From Leuconostoc fallax KCTC 3537 (GTDB lineage Bacteria > Bacillota > Bacilli > Lactobacillales > Lactobacillaceae): a DNA stretch of 64,000 nucleotides. Positions 25,700 to 35,703 of the stretch are shown here, piece by piece. The position numbers were made by a program, and so were the translations under genes. Location of the stretch: contig NZ_AEIZ01000026.1 of assembly GCF_000165675.1 (NCBI RefSeq), forward strand, positions 124,001 to 188,000, written 5' to 3'. Position 1 is the stretch's first letter. Every line of letters starts with the position of its first letter. Below the pieces are notes generated by a model. That model was not told the DNA's origin and searched no databases. It worked only from the letters and a program-made list of their open reading frames with translations.

Positions 25700-26278
25700 T
25701 CACGCATGTTTTACCCAATAATTATACGTCGTTAATGATAAGGGATGAATTGGCAAGGACTGGCTGGCCAGATAAGCAAGCGTATGTGTAATTTGATATT
25801 TCACACCACTTTGTAAATTATTATCAGTTAACGCTCTTGCTTCTTCAACGCCTGGAAAATGGCGTCCCATTTCAAGATAATCCGCCATAAATAATATTTG
25901 TGATAATAACGACATATTATCCGACCCTGTGGTATGTTGACGAACGGCATCTAAAATTTCCGAATCAGTAATACCCAATTCATCATGAATCATCTCCGCA
26001 CCCACAACGCCATGCCAAATAGCATTATTCCAATTTTTCAAATCCGGATCTAGATGTTTTGCATCAATGACATTCAAAAAATCAGAATCAGATCGGTCTT
26101 TGGCATAATCATGGACAAGGGCTGCAACTTCTGCTTGATCCGAATTAACGTTATATTTTTTAGACAAGACAATTGCATAGTCTCTTACTCTCAAAATATG
26201 TTCAAAACGCTTTTGTGAAACAGCTTTAGCAACGATACTTTCTAGTTGCGCTACTGTCCCACTATAATACTTACTCAT
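25700..26278 (-). CDS. yqeK: HD-domain hydrolase YqeK
   Basis: The 192-residue HD protein has HxxRV-type H (RFEHILRVRDYA), ALVHDYAKDRSD (HD pair), HGVVGAEM and AVRQHTTGSDNM. YqeK proteins hydrolyse Ap4A symmetrically. Start MSKYYSG at 26278 has GAGGA and overlaps the nadD end by 8 bases, a usual translational coupling of nadD-yqeK. Confidence 0.93.
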   Translation of the reverse strand: MSKYYSGTVAQLESIVAKAVSQKRFEHILRVRDYAIVLSKKYNVNSDQAEVAALVHDYAKDRSDSDFLNVIDAKHLDPDLKNWNNAIWHGVVGAEMIHDELGITDSEILDAVRQHTTGSDNMSLLSQILFMADYLEMGRHFPGVEEARALTDNNLQSGVKYQITHTLAYLASQSLPIHPLSLTTYNYWVKHA

Positions 26279-26902
26279 ACAATCCTCGATATAAATGATA
26301 TTCTTCAATAAAGGCCACTTCGCGATCTGGCACTAAATAATTAATACTTTGATTCAAGCGAATCCGCGTTCGAATATCTGATGCACTGATATGAACATCA
26401 GGCACATCAAACCACAAAGCAGGATATGCGGATTCCCTTTTTTGTCCTGCTCTTAAGCCCGCCACAAAAGTAACTAATTGACTCAGTTCCTCAATATGAT
26501 CCCATTGTGGTAAGAACTTCATTTTTTCTGCACCCATAATAAAGTAATACTCATTTTCTGGATGCTGTTTAACAAGTTCTTGCATTGTGAAGAAAGTATG
26601 TGATTCACCACCATTACGTATCTCAGTCAGGTCAATATCAAACAAAGGATTATCCATAATGGCTAATCGTACCATTTGTGCACGATATGAGGGCTCAATA
26701 GCACTCGTATGCGTTGCATCAACGGGTATAGCATTAGGCATCCAATATACTTTTTCTAAACCAAGTTGTTTGCCAACACTTTCGGCTAAAATAAGTTGAC
26801 CAATATGCGGCGGATTGAATGTACCACCGAAAATGCCCACTCGTTTTTTAACTTTTGTGATGTTGATTGGACCTGTGTCTGTGTACTAATAGTTGCAATC
26901 AT
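26271..26902 (-). CDS. nadD: Nicotinate-mononucleotide adenylyltransferase (frameshifted)
   Basis: NadD makes deamido-NAD from NaMN and ATP. The core is RVGIFGGTFNPPHIGQLILA, HFLPQWDHIEEL-like FLPQWDHIEELSQLV, and SASDIRTRIRLNQSINYLVP (the ISSTxIR-type motif). The true start is ATG at 26902 behind GGAGG, with a lost A at 26844-26849 separating it from the rest. The catalytic HxGH motif reads HIGQ, so the second His is replaced. Confidence 0.92.
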
Positions 26903-26917
26903 ATACTCCTCCAATAT

Positions 26918-27232
26918 TTAAAGATCGTTAACTAACAACGATAATTTAGCATATTTTGGATTAATTGCCGGTAAATATAACACCAATGTTTTACCAATGG
27001 TCTGCACAACAGTAATATTTGAATGATCTTCAATATATTGTGCAACCTCTTTGACCGTAACATCTGCACTTTGCTGTACATTTACCTTAACTAATTCACG
27101 TTTGTTGAGTGCTACAACGATTTCATCCACCCATGTTTGCGTCATACCATTTTTACCAACTGAAAAAATAGGGTTCATAGTATTCGCTTGCGAGCGCAAA
27201 AAACGTTTTTGTTTCCCAGATAATTGTATCAT
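26918..27232 (-). CDS. yhbY: YhbY family RNA-binding protein
   Basis: The 104-residue CRM-domain protein reads LSGKQKRFLRSQANTMNPIF, then VGKNGMT (GxxG loop) and NKRELVKVNV. YhbY associates with pre-50S ribosomes. It overlaps yqeH by one base in the conserved yqeG-yqeH-yhbY-nadD order. Confidence 0.95.
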   Translation of the reverse strand: MIQLSGKQKRFLRSQANTMNPIFSVGKNGMTQTWVDEIVVALNKRELVKVNVQQSADVTVKEVAQYIEDHSNITVVQTIGKTLVLYLPAINPKYAKLSLLVNDL

Positions 27233-28371
27233 TAAATCATAGCCTTTCGAATTAAAACATTAACACCTGCTGGTGCCCATCCTCTTATATGCATTCCCGC
27301 AGGAACTGTAATCCATCCTAGTCCTGCAAAAACCAGGTCACTTTTTTCACTAGTCCTAAATTCATGCATCACTAACGTGTTGCCTTGAGCGGGAATGGGT
27401 TGTAATAAATTACCCGCATGTTTATCGTAAAAAGCATCTGCATTAGCTAATTTTGTACGATGTAGCATCAAATTATTCTCAAAATAAGCAGTAACAGCAG
27501 CGCGTTCTCCATTCACAAAATCAAAACGTGCTAGTCCACCGATAAAAATCGTTTGTTCTGCATTTAATTGATAAGTTTTTGGTTTAATTTCATGATTAGG
27601 CAAAGCAAATTTCAAATCTTTTTCAGATAAAGCATGCGCCATTTGATCACGTTTCACAATACCTGGCGTATCTACTAATTGTGCCCCATCATCCAGTGGT
27701 ATCTCAATACGATCTAATGTGGTACCTGGAAAGCGTGATGTTGTAATCAATTCTTGAATGCCTGTTCTAGACTTGATAATCCGGTTAATCAATGTTGATT
27801 TTCCAACATTTGTCACACCAACAACATAGACATCTTCGCCTAATCTTAACTCATCGATCTTTTCAAGTAATTCATCTAAGTTTTGAGGCTTCTTAGCGCT
27901 TGTCAAAAAAGTATCAACTGCTTGAATACCCTGCTCTTTTAGCACACCTTGTAACCATTGTTTTAAGCGTTGCTTGTTTAAAGATTTAGGTAACAAGTCT
28001 ACTTTATTAGCGACAACCAAAATCGGGTTGTTCTGTCCAACGAACCTAGGTAGACCAGATATGATTGAACCTGTCACATCAAATACATCGATAACATAAA
28101 CAACTAGCGCACGCGTTGCCGAAATTTGATGTAGCAGACGAGCAAAATCATCGTCTGTCAATTCAACGGGTTGGATTTCATTGTAGTGTCTTAGCCTAAA
28201 GCAGCGCTGGCATAACAATTCATCATTGTCAATTTGTTTTCTTAATGCGCTAAGCGGTAAATAACCAGCATGCTCAGGTTCATCAATCTGCATACGGGCA
28301 CCACACCCAATACATTGTAATCCTTCAGCTAACTGCGCCTTAAGATATTCGTCTGTGATTTCAATTGTCAC
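27232..28371 (-). CDS. yqeH: Ribosome biogenesis GTPase YqeH
   Basis: The 379-residue circularly permuted GTPase is needed for 30S assembly. An N-terminal zinc ribbon (CIGC near residue 19 and CQRC near 53) comes first. The G4 motif ANKVDLL precedes G1 GVTNVGKST and G3 DTPG, the permuted order. It overlaps yqeG by 11 bases. Confidence 0.96.
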   Translation of the reverse strand: MTIEITDEYLKAQLAEGLQCIGCGARMQIDEPEHAGYLPLSALRKQIDNDELLCQRCFRLRHYNEIQPVELTDDDFARLLHQISATRALVVYVIDVFDVTGSIISGLPRFVGQNNPILVVANKVDLLPKSLNKQRLKQWLQGVLKEQGIQAVDTFLTSAKKPQNLDELLEKIDELRLGEDVYVVGVTNVGKSTLINRIIKSRTGIQELITTSRFPGTTLDRIEIPLDDGAQLVDTPGIVKRDQMAHALSEKDLKFALPNHEIKPKTYQLNAEQTIFIGGLARFDFVNGERAAVTAYFENNLMLHRTKLANADAFYDKHAGNLLQPIPAQGNTLVMHEFRTSEKSDLVFAGLGWITVPAGMHIRGWAPAGVNVLIRKAMI

Positions 28372-28909
28372 GAAGTTTTTTCTCCCATTTTAACTGTGGA
28401 TGTGCTTTAAAGACTACTTTTTTAACCTGCTTTTCAATTGCTCGATTTATCCAAGTTTGCCACATATCTGATTCTACAAGTCGTTTTACTAACACACTAC
28501 GTATACCTGCACTATGCGCAGCCCAGACATCGGTCAACATTTGATCGCCAACCATAATGACTTCTTCTTTTGTTAAATCGTGCGTTTTCAAGACATGCAA
28601 AATACCCCTTGGTAATGGTTTAAGTGACCAAGAGACGAATTTTACATTCAGTGGTGCCACTGCTTTAGCAACTCTTTTTGTTGTATTATTCGAGATAACA
28701 ATTAACTCAATTCCTTCATCACGCAGACTTTTTAACCATTCACGTAATTCTGGTGTACCCTCGGGATTATTCCAAGCTAATAAAGTATTATCTAAATCCG
28801 CTAAAACGGTGGTTATACCGCGCGTTTTTAAATCATCAACTGTTAAGTCATATATTCTTTCAACCATGAAAGTTGGTGTAAAGTATTCTAAACGCATCTT
28901 GTCAGCCAT
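28361..28909 (-). CDS. yqeG: YqeG family HAD IIIA phosphatase
   Basis: The 182-residue HAD-superfamily protein has motif I LADLDNTLLAWN, motif II VISNN, and motif III/IV GDQMLTDVWAA. The substrate is unknown, possibly phosphatidylglycerophosphate, as for related enzymes. It heads the conserved ribosome-maturation operon; a -10 TATAAT lies at 28932-28937 (minus). The start may be 28909 or the second Met at 28897. Confidence 0.92.
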   Translation of the reverse strand: MADKMRLEYFTPTFMVERIYDLTVDDLKTRGITTVLADLDNTLLAWNNPEGTPELREWLKSLRDEGIELIVISNNTTKRVAKAVAPLNVKFVSWSLKPLPRGILHVLKTHDLTKEEVIMVGDQMLTDVWAAHSAGIRSVLVKRLVESDMWQTWINRAIEKQVKKVVFKAHPQLKWEKKLRDN

Positions 28910-29028
28910 CCATCAATAATTCTTATCTTACATTATACATGAAAGCGAACATGTCTGTTACAACAAAAATACGAACAATGTGATGAAATGCCTTTCACGA
29001 TTACTCTTAGCTTCCATATAGAATAAAA

Positions 29029-29050
29029 ACAAGCAATTTATATTGCTTGT
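29029..29050 (-). terminator. Terminator after the APC permease gene
   Basis: ACAAGCAAT (29029-29037) pairs with ATTGCTTGT (29042-29050). TTTTATTC follows on the minus strand. Confidence 0.8.
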
Positions 29051-29066
29051 GCTTTTAGAACCAGTG

Positions 29067-30381
29067 TTAGTGGCGCTTTAAGTATAAATAAATTGGATAT
29101 CCCACAGCTACAATCAACAATGAAATCACAACACCATAAAAGTCATAATATATTTCAGATATTTCAACATAAAGTGATCCTGCAATCGCCACTAAAGGTA
29201 TCATTGGAAAAAATGGTGTTGAAAAGCCAGGTTTAACACCCATGGTATTATGTCGACGTAATTTAATCACACCCACAAAGGCCATAATATAAAATAGAAA
29301 CGTTGTAAAAATAGCAATATCAGATAAACGATTAGGATCAGCAACCGCCATCATCACAATCGCAATCATAATCATAAGCCAAATGGCTGCGTTGGGTGTC
29401 CGTGATCGCATGTTTATCTTAGCAAATGTCTTCGCAAACGGGAAAATACCTTCATTAGCCATCGCAAATAATACACGTGGGAAAGAGACAACTTTACCAT
29501 TTAAAGTGCCTAATAAAGATACTAAAATGGTGACACTTAATAAACGGCCACCAAATTCACCAAAAGCTTCTTGCGCAACACGTAAAGTCGCATTTTCGCC
29601 AAAACTAATAATTTGGTTGGCTGGTAAGCTCTGATACACACCATAAGTTACCCCAACATAAGCAAAAATAACCAACACAATACCAAAAACAATTGCTTTA
29701 GGTAATGTTTGACGTGGATTCTTAATTTCACCGCTAATGTTAGCCAATGTTACCCATCCATCATAGGCAAACAAAGTTGCTAAAATAGCAACACCAAAGC
29801 CGCCACCGCTATTTGATACTTGATGAACAACCTGACCAAATGCATCATTTTGGCCAAAGAAAAAGCCAAAAATAACTAATGCTAATACCGGTAATAACTT
29901 AATAATTGTTGTTACAATTTGAAAACCAGCACTAAAACGATTAGGAATCGAGTTTAACAAACCAATAAACATTAGTGTCACTGCTGATAATATTAAAGAA
30001 TACTTTTGTGGCAGACCGAATAATCCTAGGCACAGATAAGAGAAATAAGTTGCAATCGCTCCCATCATGGCTGGACCATAAAAAATAACCTGCATCCATC
30101 CTGTTAAAAATCCCCAAGTTTTACCATAAATATGGCCGATATATTGAAATATACCACCTGTCTTGGTCATCTGGGAACCGAGTTCAGCAATACTCAATCC
30201 GGAAGCCAATGTCAAAATACCACCAACAAGCCAAGCAAGCAATCCTGCTGTTGTCCCACCAGCAGAAGACAAAACACTACCTTGCTTAAAAAGATGCCAG
30301 ATCCGATAACAGTTCCAATAACTAAAGCCAAAGACGCCCATAATCCAAAGCCCCGATGCAGTTTTTTTCGTTTGAATCCAT
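29067..30381 (-). CDS. APC family amino acid permease (two frameshifts)
   Basis: About 438 residues with twelve membrane segments. The first helix has the APC motif: after repair it reads GLWASLALVIGTVIGSGIFF. Others are GILTLASGLSIAELGSQM, GWVTLANISGEIKNP and a C-terminal block of four helices. Start MDSNEK at 30381 follows GGGAGA. Breaks lie in an A run (plus T run 30362-30368) and a T run (plus A run 30288-30292); each needs one more base. It looks like an LAT/SteT-type exchanger; the substrate cannot be assigned. Confidence 0.88.
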
Positions 30382-30458
30382 CTTATATCTCCCACAATAA
30401 TCTTAGTTACTAGTATAGCACGTGATTTTCTGTCTTCTAAACATATACAAAATAAAAA

Positions 30459-30492
30459 AGCACCTATTTCTTAAACATAGAAATACGCGCTT
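30459..30492 (-). terminator. Terminator after the second EIIC-like gene
   Basis: AAGCACCTATTTCT (30459-30472) pairs with the segment 30479-30492 with a single mismatch, followed on the minus strand by TTTTTTATTTTG. Confidence 0.8.
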
Positions 30493-30511
30493 CATGATAA
30501 ATAATTAAAGA

Positions 30512-31750
30512 TTAAAGATCTTGTTGGAAGTCCATTGGTGAATACAACTTCAATAATTTACTAAAGATGTATTGAGAAATCAAACCAGCAATGATAGGTA
30601 CAACCAACCATGCAATTAATCCAACCATTGGATTCACAAAATTATTCATTACTGTGCTAGGTACATTAGGGTCCTTAACCATTGATTGAATAGGTGAAAC
30701 TAATCCAATATAACCGAAACCAGCCGTAATCGGTGTACCTTGAATATTAAACAAAGCCACTGGAATACCTGAAATAGCAGCAGTCAATAAGAACGGTATC
30801 ATGGTAACAGGCTTAGCAAACACCGAAGGCATCATTCCCTTCATGGCACCTAATGCAATTGCGACTGTAACACCTGGCTTGTTGACACGCCATGAGTTAA
30901 TCAATAACACAATAGTCGTAGCTGCAACACCCATACCAGCTGCACCTGATCCAATACCAGATAAGCTAATTGCCAAGGCAATACCGACAGTTGATACTGG
31001 TGTAATAATAATAATAGCAAAAGCCATTGCAATCAACATGGCCATTGGTATTGGTGCCAAACGTGTAAACGTAGCCACCACATCACCAATCCAAGTTGTG
31101 ACATAGGCCACATATGGTGCAATTTCTTTACCTATCCAACCAACACCGCCGCCGACGATAATGGGACTCAAAATGATTGCAACTGAACCAAAGCCTTTGA
31201 GATAACGTGCAACTAACCAAGTAACGAACACTGCTAGTGCAGCAACAATCATCGCATTAATCACGTCACCGGCACCAGAAGCAATATAGACTGTTGATGG
31301 CGCTGGTAATGCTACCCCGGTTACTGGATTAACAAATCCTTTCGGTGCTGTTGCCCATTTAATTGATCCGGATGCAACTGCCGTCGCAATTGCGACAACA
31401 CCAACATCTAGACTCTTCATTTTAAATTGCAATGCAATTGCCATTCCAATTAAGAATGGAATTAACGATGTAAATAACGTTAAAATTGCGTTGAAATCAG
31501 CGCCCAACGCTGTTGTTCCTAATCCTGAATATTGAATAATGTACTTCATTACCGCACTAGGTAGCACACCAATCAAGATACCTTGAGCAGATCCAGATAA
31601 CACTTTAAAGAAGAAATCTTTCAAATGTAACTGTTGTGTACCATCAAAAATCTGAGGGGCAGCTTCTGAGGCTTTACGTGCATATTCAACATTACGTTTA
31701 CCCTGCGATTCTTTGGAAGCCCATTTGGAACCATTAGCTTTAATAGCCAT
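30512..31750 (-). CDS. EIIC-like (PTS_EIIC_2 / PfoR-type) membrane protein, second copy
   Basis: The 412-residue membrane protein is in the same family as the product of 809-1966, with about ten helices, Gly-rich repeats (VAIILSPIIVGGGVGWIGKE, GMGVAATTIVLLINSWRVNK) and no EIIA/EIIB domain. I prefer the start MAIKANGS at 31750 because GGAG lies at a proper distance; ATG at 31759 is too close to it. It follows D-ldh but has no attenuator and is separated by the ldh terminator. The substrate is unknown. Confidence 0.75.
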   Translation of the reverse strand: MAIKANGSKWASKESQGKRNVEYARKASEAAPQIFDGTQQLHLKDFFFKVLSGSAQGILIGVLPSAVMKYIIQYSGLGTTALGADFNAILTLFTSLIPFLIGMAIALQFKMKSLDVGVVAIATAVASGSIKWATAPKGFVNPVTGVALPAPSTVYIASGAGDVINAMIVAALAVFVTWLVARYLKGFGSVAIILSPIIVGGGVGWIGKEIAPYVAYVTTWIGDVVATFTRLAPIPMAMLIAMAFAIIIITPVSTVGIALAISLSGIGSGAAGMGVAATTIVLLINSWRVNKPGVTVAIALGAMKGMMPSVFAKPVTMIPFLLTAAISGIPVALFNIQGTPITAGFGYIGLVSPIQSMVKDPNVPSTVMNNFVNPMVGLIAWLVVPIIAGLISQYIFSKLLKLYSPMDFQQDL

Positions 31751-31783
31751 CTCACTCATCTCCTAAATTATTACGTAAAAAAC

Positions 31784-31804
31784 ACCCAAGCACTAGGCTT
31801 AGGT
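31784..31804 (-). terminator. Terminator after D-ldh
   Basis: ACCCAAGC (31784-31791) pairs with GCTTAGGT (31797-31804), with TTTTTT following on the minus strand. Confidence 0.85.
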
Positions 31805-31821
31805 ATTTATATGCTATTATT

Positions 31822-32847
<1,026 letters not shown>

Positions 32848-32940
32848 TCAATTATATATCAGTTACTTAAATTTAGCACGTAATTGTTTACATTTTCACG
32901 AACAAAATGATAGTAAACGTTAAACAATTATGGCCAAAAT

Positions 32941-32975
32941 AAAAATGATAACACACGATTACTGTTACCATTTTT
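32941..32975 (-). terminator. Terminator after clpP
   Basis: AAAAATGATAACA (32941-32953) pairs with TGTTACCATTTTT (32963-32975) with one wobble pair. The T-rich end follows on the minus strand. Confidence 0.8.
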
Positions 32976-32982
32976 ATCAGTA

Positions 32983-33591
32983 TTAATTTTGTTTTGTTAC
33001 AGGCATTTCACCAGATTGCGTTAAAATACCATCAATCAAGCCATAATCCAAAGTCTCTTCAGCACTCATCCAATAATCACGTTCTGTGTCATTACGGATT
33101 TGTTCAAGTGGTTGCCCTGAGTTTTCAGATAGTATCTTATTCAAACGTTCACGGGTTTTAGTCAATTGTTGTGCAATAATGGCCATATCTGTCTGCTGTG
33201 TACCACCAGCAGCACCACCCATTGGTTGATGAATTAAGTATTCAGCATTAGGCAACATAAAGCGCTTACCCTTGGTACCTGAAGAAGCAATAATTGTTCC
33301 CATTGATGCAGCAAGCCCCATAACAATTGTGGTCACTGGCGCTTTAATAAAACGCATTGTATCAACAATTGCTAATCCAGCAGTTACTGAACCACCTGGT
33401 GAATTAATATACATTGAAATTTCTTTGTCAGAATCCTGTGCCTCTAGGAACAAGAGTTGTGCCACAATGGACGTTGCCATCTGGTCCTCAACTTCACCTT
33501 GCACTAGAATAATACGGTCTTTCAGTAAGCGAGAAGGCAAATCATAACTTTCACGCCCATTTGCAGTTTGTTCAATAACACCTGGCCACAT
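32983..33591 (-). CDS. clpP: ATP-dependent Clp protease proteolytic subunit
   Basis: The 202-residue serine protease subunit has S96 (GLAASMGT), H121 (YLIHQP) and the Asp in DTERDYWMS (168-172) as its triad. It forms the barrel used by ClpX/ClpC/ClpE. A CIRCE element sits immediately upstream (33645-33671) with a TATAAT -10 (33622-33627, minus), pointing to HrcA control. No CtsR heptad repeat was seen. clpP lies downstream of whiA, the usual place. Confidence 0.97.
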   Translation of the reverse strand: MWPGVIEQTANGRESYDLPSRLLKDRIILVQGEVEDQMATSIVAQLLFLEAQDSDKEISMYINSPGGSVTAGLAIVDTMRFIKAPVTTIVMGLAASMGTIIASSGTKGKRFMLPNAEYLIHQPMGGAAGGTQQTDMAIIAQQLTKTRERLNKILSENSGQPLEQIRNDTERDYWMSAEETLDYGLIDGILTQSGEMPVTKQN

Positions 33592-33644
33592 AATTTATTC
33601 CTTTCACTAGTTCAAATAAACATTATAAATGATACAACTTCATT

Positions 33645-33671
33645 TTAGCACACAACGATAAAGAGTGCTAA
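33645..33671. promoter_or_regulatory. CIRCE element (HrcA operator) before clpP
   Basis: TTAGCACAC (33645-33653), a 9-base spacer, then GAGTGCTAA (33663-33671). This matches the CIRCE consensus TTAGCACTC-N9-GAGTGCTAA with a single mismatch. It ends 17 bases upstream of the clpP -10. Confidence 0.88.
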
Positions 33672-33676
33672 TTTAT

Positions 33677-34624
33677 TTATATTTTTGTCAAATCAATCGA
33701 CAATCCCTGCTCCAATGCCTGTGCTAATTGCGTCAATTTACGCATACGATGATTAACACCTGATTTACTAATTGGCTTTCCTTGCACTAACTCGCCTAAT
33801 TCACTCAATGATTCATCTGGATGTGCTAATCTCAGTTCAGCAATTTCTCTTAATTTATCAGGCAATACAGTCAATCCTATTTTGTCACGAATTAACTCAA
33901 TTTGCATTACTTGTCGATTAGCTGCAACAGCTGTTTTTTGCATATTTGCCGTCTCCGCATTAACCAAGCGATTAACGGAATTACGCATATCACGCATAAT
34001 GCGAATATCCTCGAAATGTAACATTGACTGTGTTGCGCCAATCGTGCTCATGAAATCAACTATTTTTTCGGCACGCTTAAGATAGATAATAAAGCCAGAA
34101 CCACGATCTGCTATTTTAGCTGGTAAATTAAATTCGCGCATCAATTGTGCGATTTGATCAGCTAACTCTTCATGTGTTGTATAGATTTCTAAATGATAAT
34201 TGGATTTTTCTGGTGAATTAACCGATCCAGCCGCCAAAAAGGCCCCTCTTAAAAAAGAACGTCGCTTATCAACTTGGTTTAAAATACGTGTGGGAATGAT
34301 AACATTTAATCCAAATGGATCAATGCCTAAATCATCTAAGACATCATCAACGGCATCTTTCATCAAAACACCATAACTTTTGTGTTGTGATAAATGAACA
34401 TGATCACTTACTAAAACTTCAACATCAATATGATAGGTTTCTTTTAATAATGTATAGATACGCCGCGCAATTGCAGCATTTTCTGTTTGCACAGTAACCG
34501 TCTGATTATGTCCTAATGTGCTCACGCCATTCATTCTAATCAGCGCTGATAATTCTGCTTTAGCATTACCATCATGCACGATTAAACCAGTCAGCTCTTT
34601 TTTAACATCCGCTGCATATGACAT
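33677..34624 (-). CDS. whiA: WhiA-type DNA-binding protein
   Basis: The 315-residue protein has a LAGLIDADG-like N-terminal domain ([21 protein letters not shown]) and a C-terminal helix-turn-helix ([25 protein letters not shown]). WhiA takes part in cell division and chromosome segregation in Firmicutes. Its start overlaps the yvcK stop by one base in the yvcK-whiA-clpP string. Confidence 0.95.
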   Translation of the reverse strand: MSYAADVKKELTGLIVHDGNAKAELSALIRMNGVSTLGHNQTVTVQTENAAIARRIYTLLKETYHIDVEVLVSDHVHLSQHKSYGVLMKDAVDDVLDDLGIDPFGLNVIIPTRILNQVDKRRSFLRGAFLAAGSVNSPEKSNYHLEIYTTHEELADQIAQLMREFNLPAKIADRGSGFIIYLKRAEKIVDFMSTIGATQSMLHFEDIRIMRDMRNSVNRLVNAETANMQKTAVAANRQVMQIELIRDKIGLTVLPDKLREIAELRLAHPDESLSELGELVQGKPISKSGVNHRMRKLTQLAQALEQGLSIDLTKI

Positions 34625-35610
34625 TAATTATTCTCCAGAATTTTTAATAGTTCCTGCGTAATTTTATGACCATCATGAAACGCCCCTGAATCACGTAAGT
34701 CCAAAAAATCTCCAGCAATCTGCTGAGCATGTTGTACTTGAACAGCTGCTTGATCTAGTTTTACTTGACTAGATATCTCATTCCACCGTTGAAAATCAAC
34801 AAAATCATCTGGTACTTTTGTGGCATTAGAAATGACATAATCAACAGTTTGCTCACCAATGTGTGCGTTCAGAGCTAATAAATGCTGCGCATCAGTGTAA
34901 GCATCCGTTTCACCTTTTTGGGTCATAATATTAGCAATGTATACTTGCTTGGCTTTAGTAGTACGTAACGCTTCACCCACTTCTGGTACTACTACATTAG
35001 GTAAGATACTGGTAAACAAGCTTCCTGGCCCATAAACGATAAGGTCCGCATCTTGAATAGCTCGTAACACAGCTGGTGCAGCTTGTGGTTCTTCACCTAC
35101 TTCATCCCCAGTTACCCAGACATGATCAATTGTTTTATGTGCATGTGTAATTTCTGATTCGCCCGCCTGCTGCTGGCCATCTTTAAACTCAGCATGTAAA
35201 ACGAGTGGCTCATTAGACACCGGATAAACATGACCTTTAATATGCAAAAAGTCAGCCATACGCTGTACGGCTTCAAAAACATCATCATATTTCTCAATCA
35301 AGGCAGCAATAATTAAATTTCCTACCGCATGTTTTGCAAAAAAATCATCTTGCGCATTAAAACGATATTGTAAGATGCTTAAAATATCTGGCTCAGTATT
35401 CGTAGCCATTGCGACTAAAATATTCCTAATATCGCCTGGCGGTACAACGTTAATGTAGTTTCGTAGGACACCAGACGAACCGCCATCATCAGCGACTGTT
35501 ACAACAGCAGTCAAATCAACATCTTCTTGAACCAGCGGCTTAATGATAACGGGAAGCCCAGAACCACCGCCAATAATCACGATTTTTGATTTTGGTTTGC
35601 TTTTGGTCAT
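34624..35610 (-). CDS. yvcK: Gluconeogenesis factor YvcK/GlmR (UPF0052)
   Basis: This 328-residue protein of the CofD-like fold has the P-loop-like [17 protein letters not shown] and [20 protein letters not shown], and SLFTSILPN. It binds UDP-GlcNAc and regulates carbon flow to the cell wall in B. subtilis. Start MTKSKP at 35610 has GAGG before it. The usual upstream neighbour rapZ is missing: uvrA lies 93 bases away. Confidence 0.95.
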   Translation of the reverse strand: MTKSKPKSKIVIIGGGSGLPVIIKPLVQEDVDLTAVVTVADDGGSSGVLRNYINVVPPGDIRNILVAMATNTEPDILSILQYRFNAQDDFFAKHAVGNLIIAALIEKYDDVFEAVQRMADFLHIKGHVYPVSNEPLVLHAEFKDGQQQAGESEITHAHKTIDHVWVTGDEVGEEPQAAPAVLRAIQDADLIVYGPGSLFTSILPNVVVPEVGEALRTTKAKQVYIANIMTQKGETDAYTDAQHLLALNAHIGEQTVDYVISNATKVPDDFVDFQRWNEISSQVKLDQAAVQVQHAQQIAGDFLDLRDSGAFHDGHKITQELLKILENN

Positions 35611-35703
35611 TTTTACCTCCATAGCTGCATCTCAGTATATGATGCCAGTTCTATTTTATCATTGAATGCCCACTGAATTTTATATCAGCATAACAATACC
35701 CTA

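Noticed and set aside
32880-32940. cre-like or CG-centred site upstream of D-ldh (around GTAAACGTTAAAC)
   Set aside because: The spacing of the right half does not fit the CcpA consensus, so no site is called.
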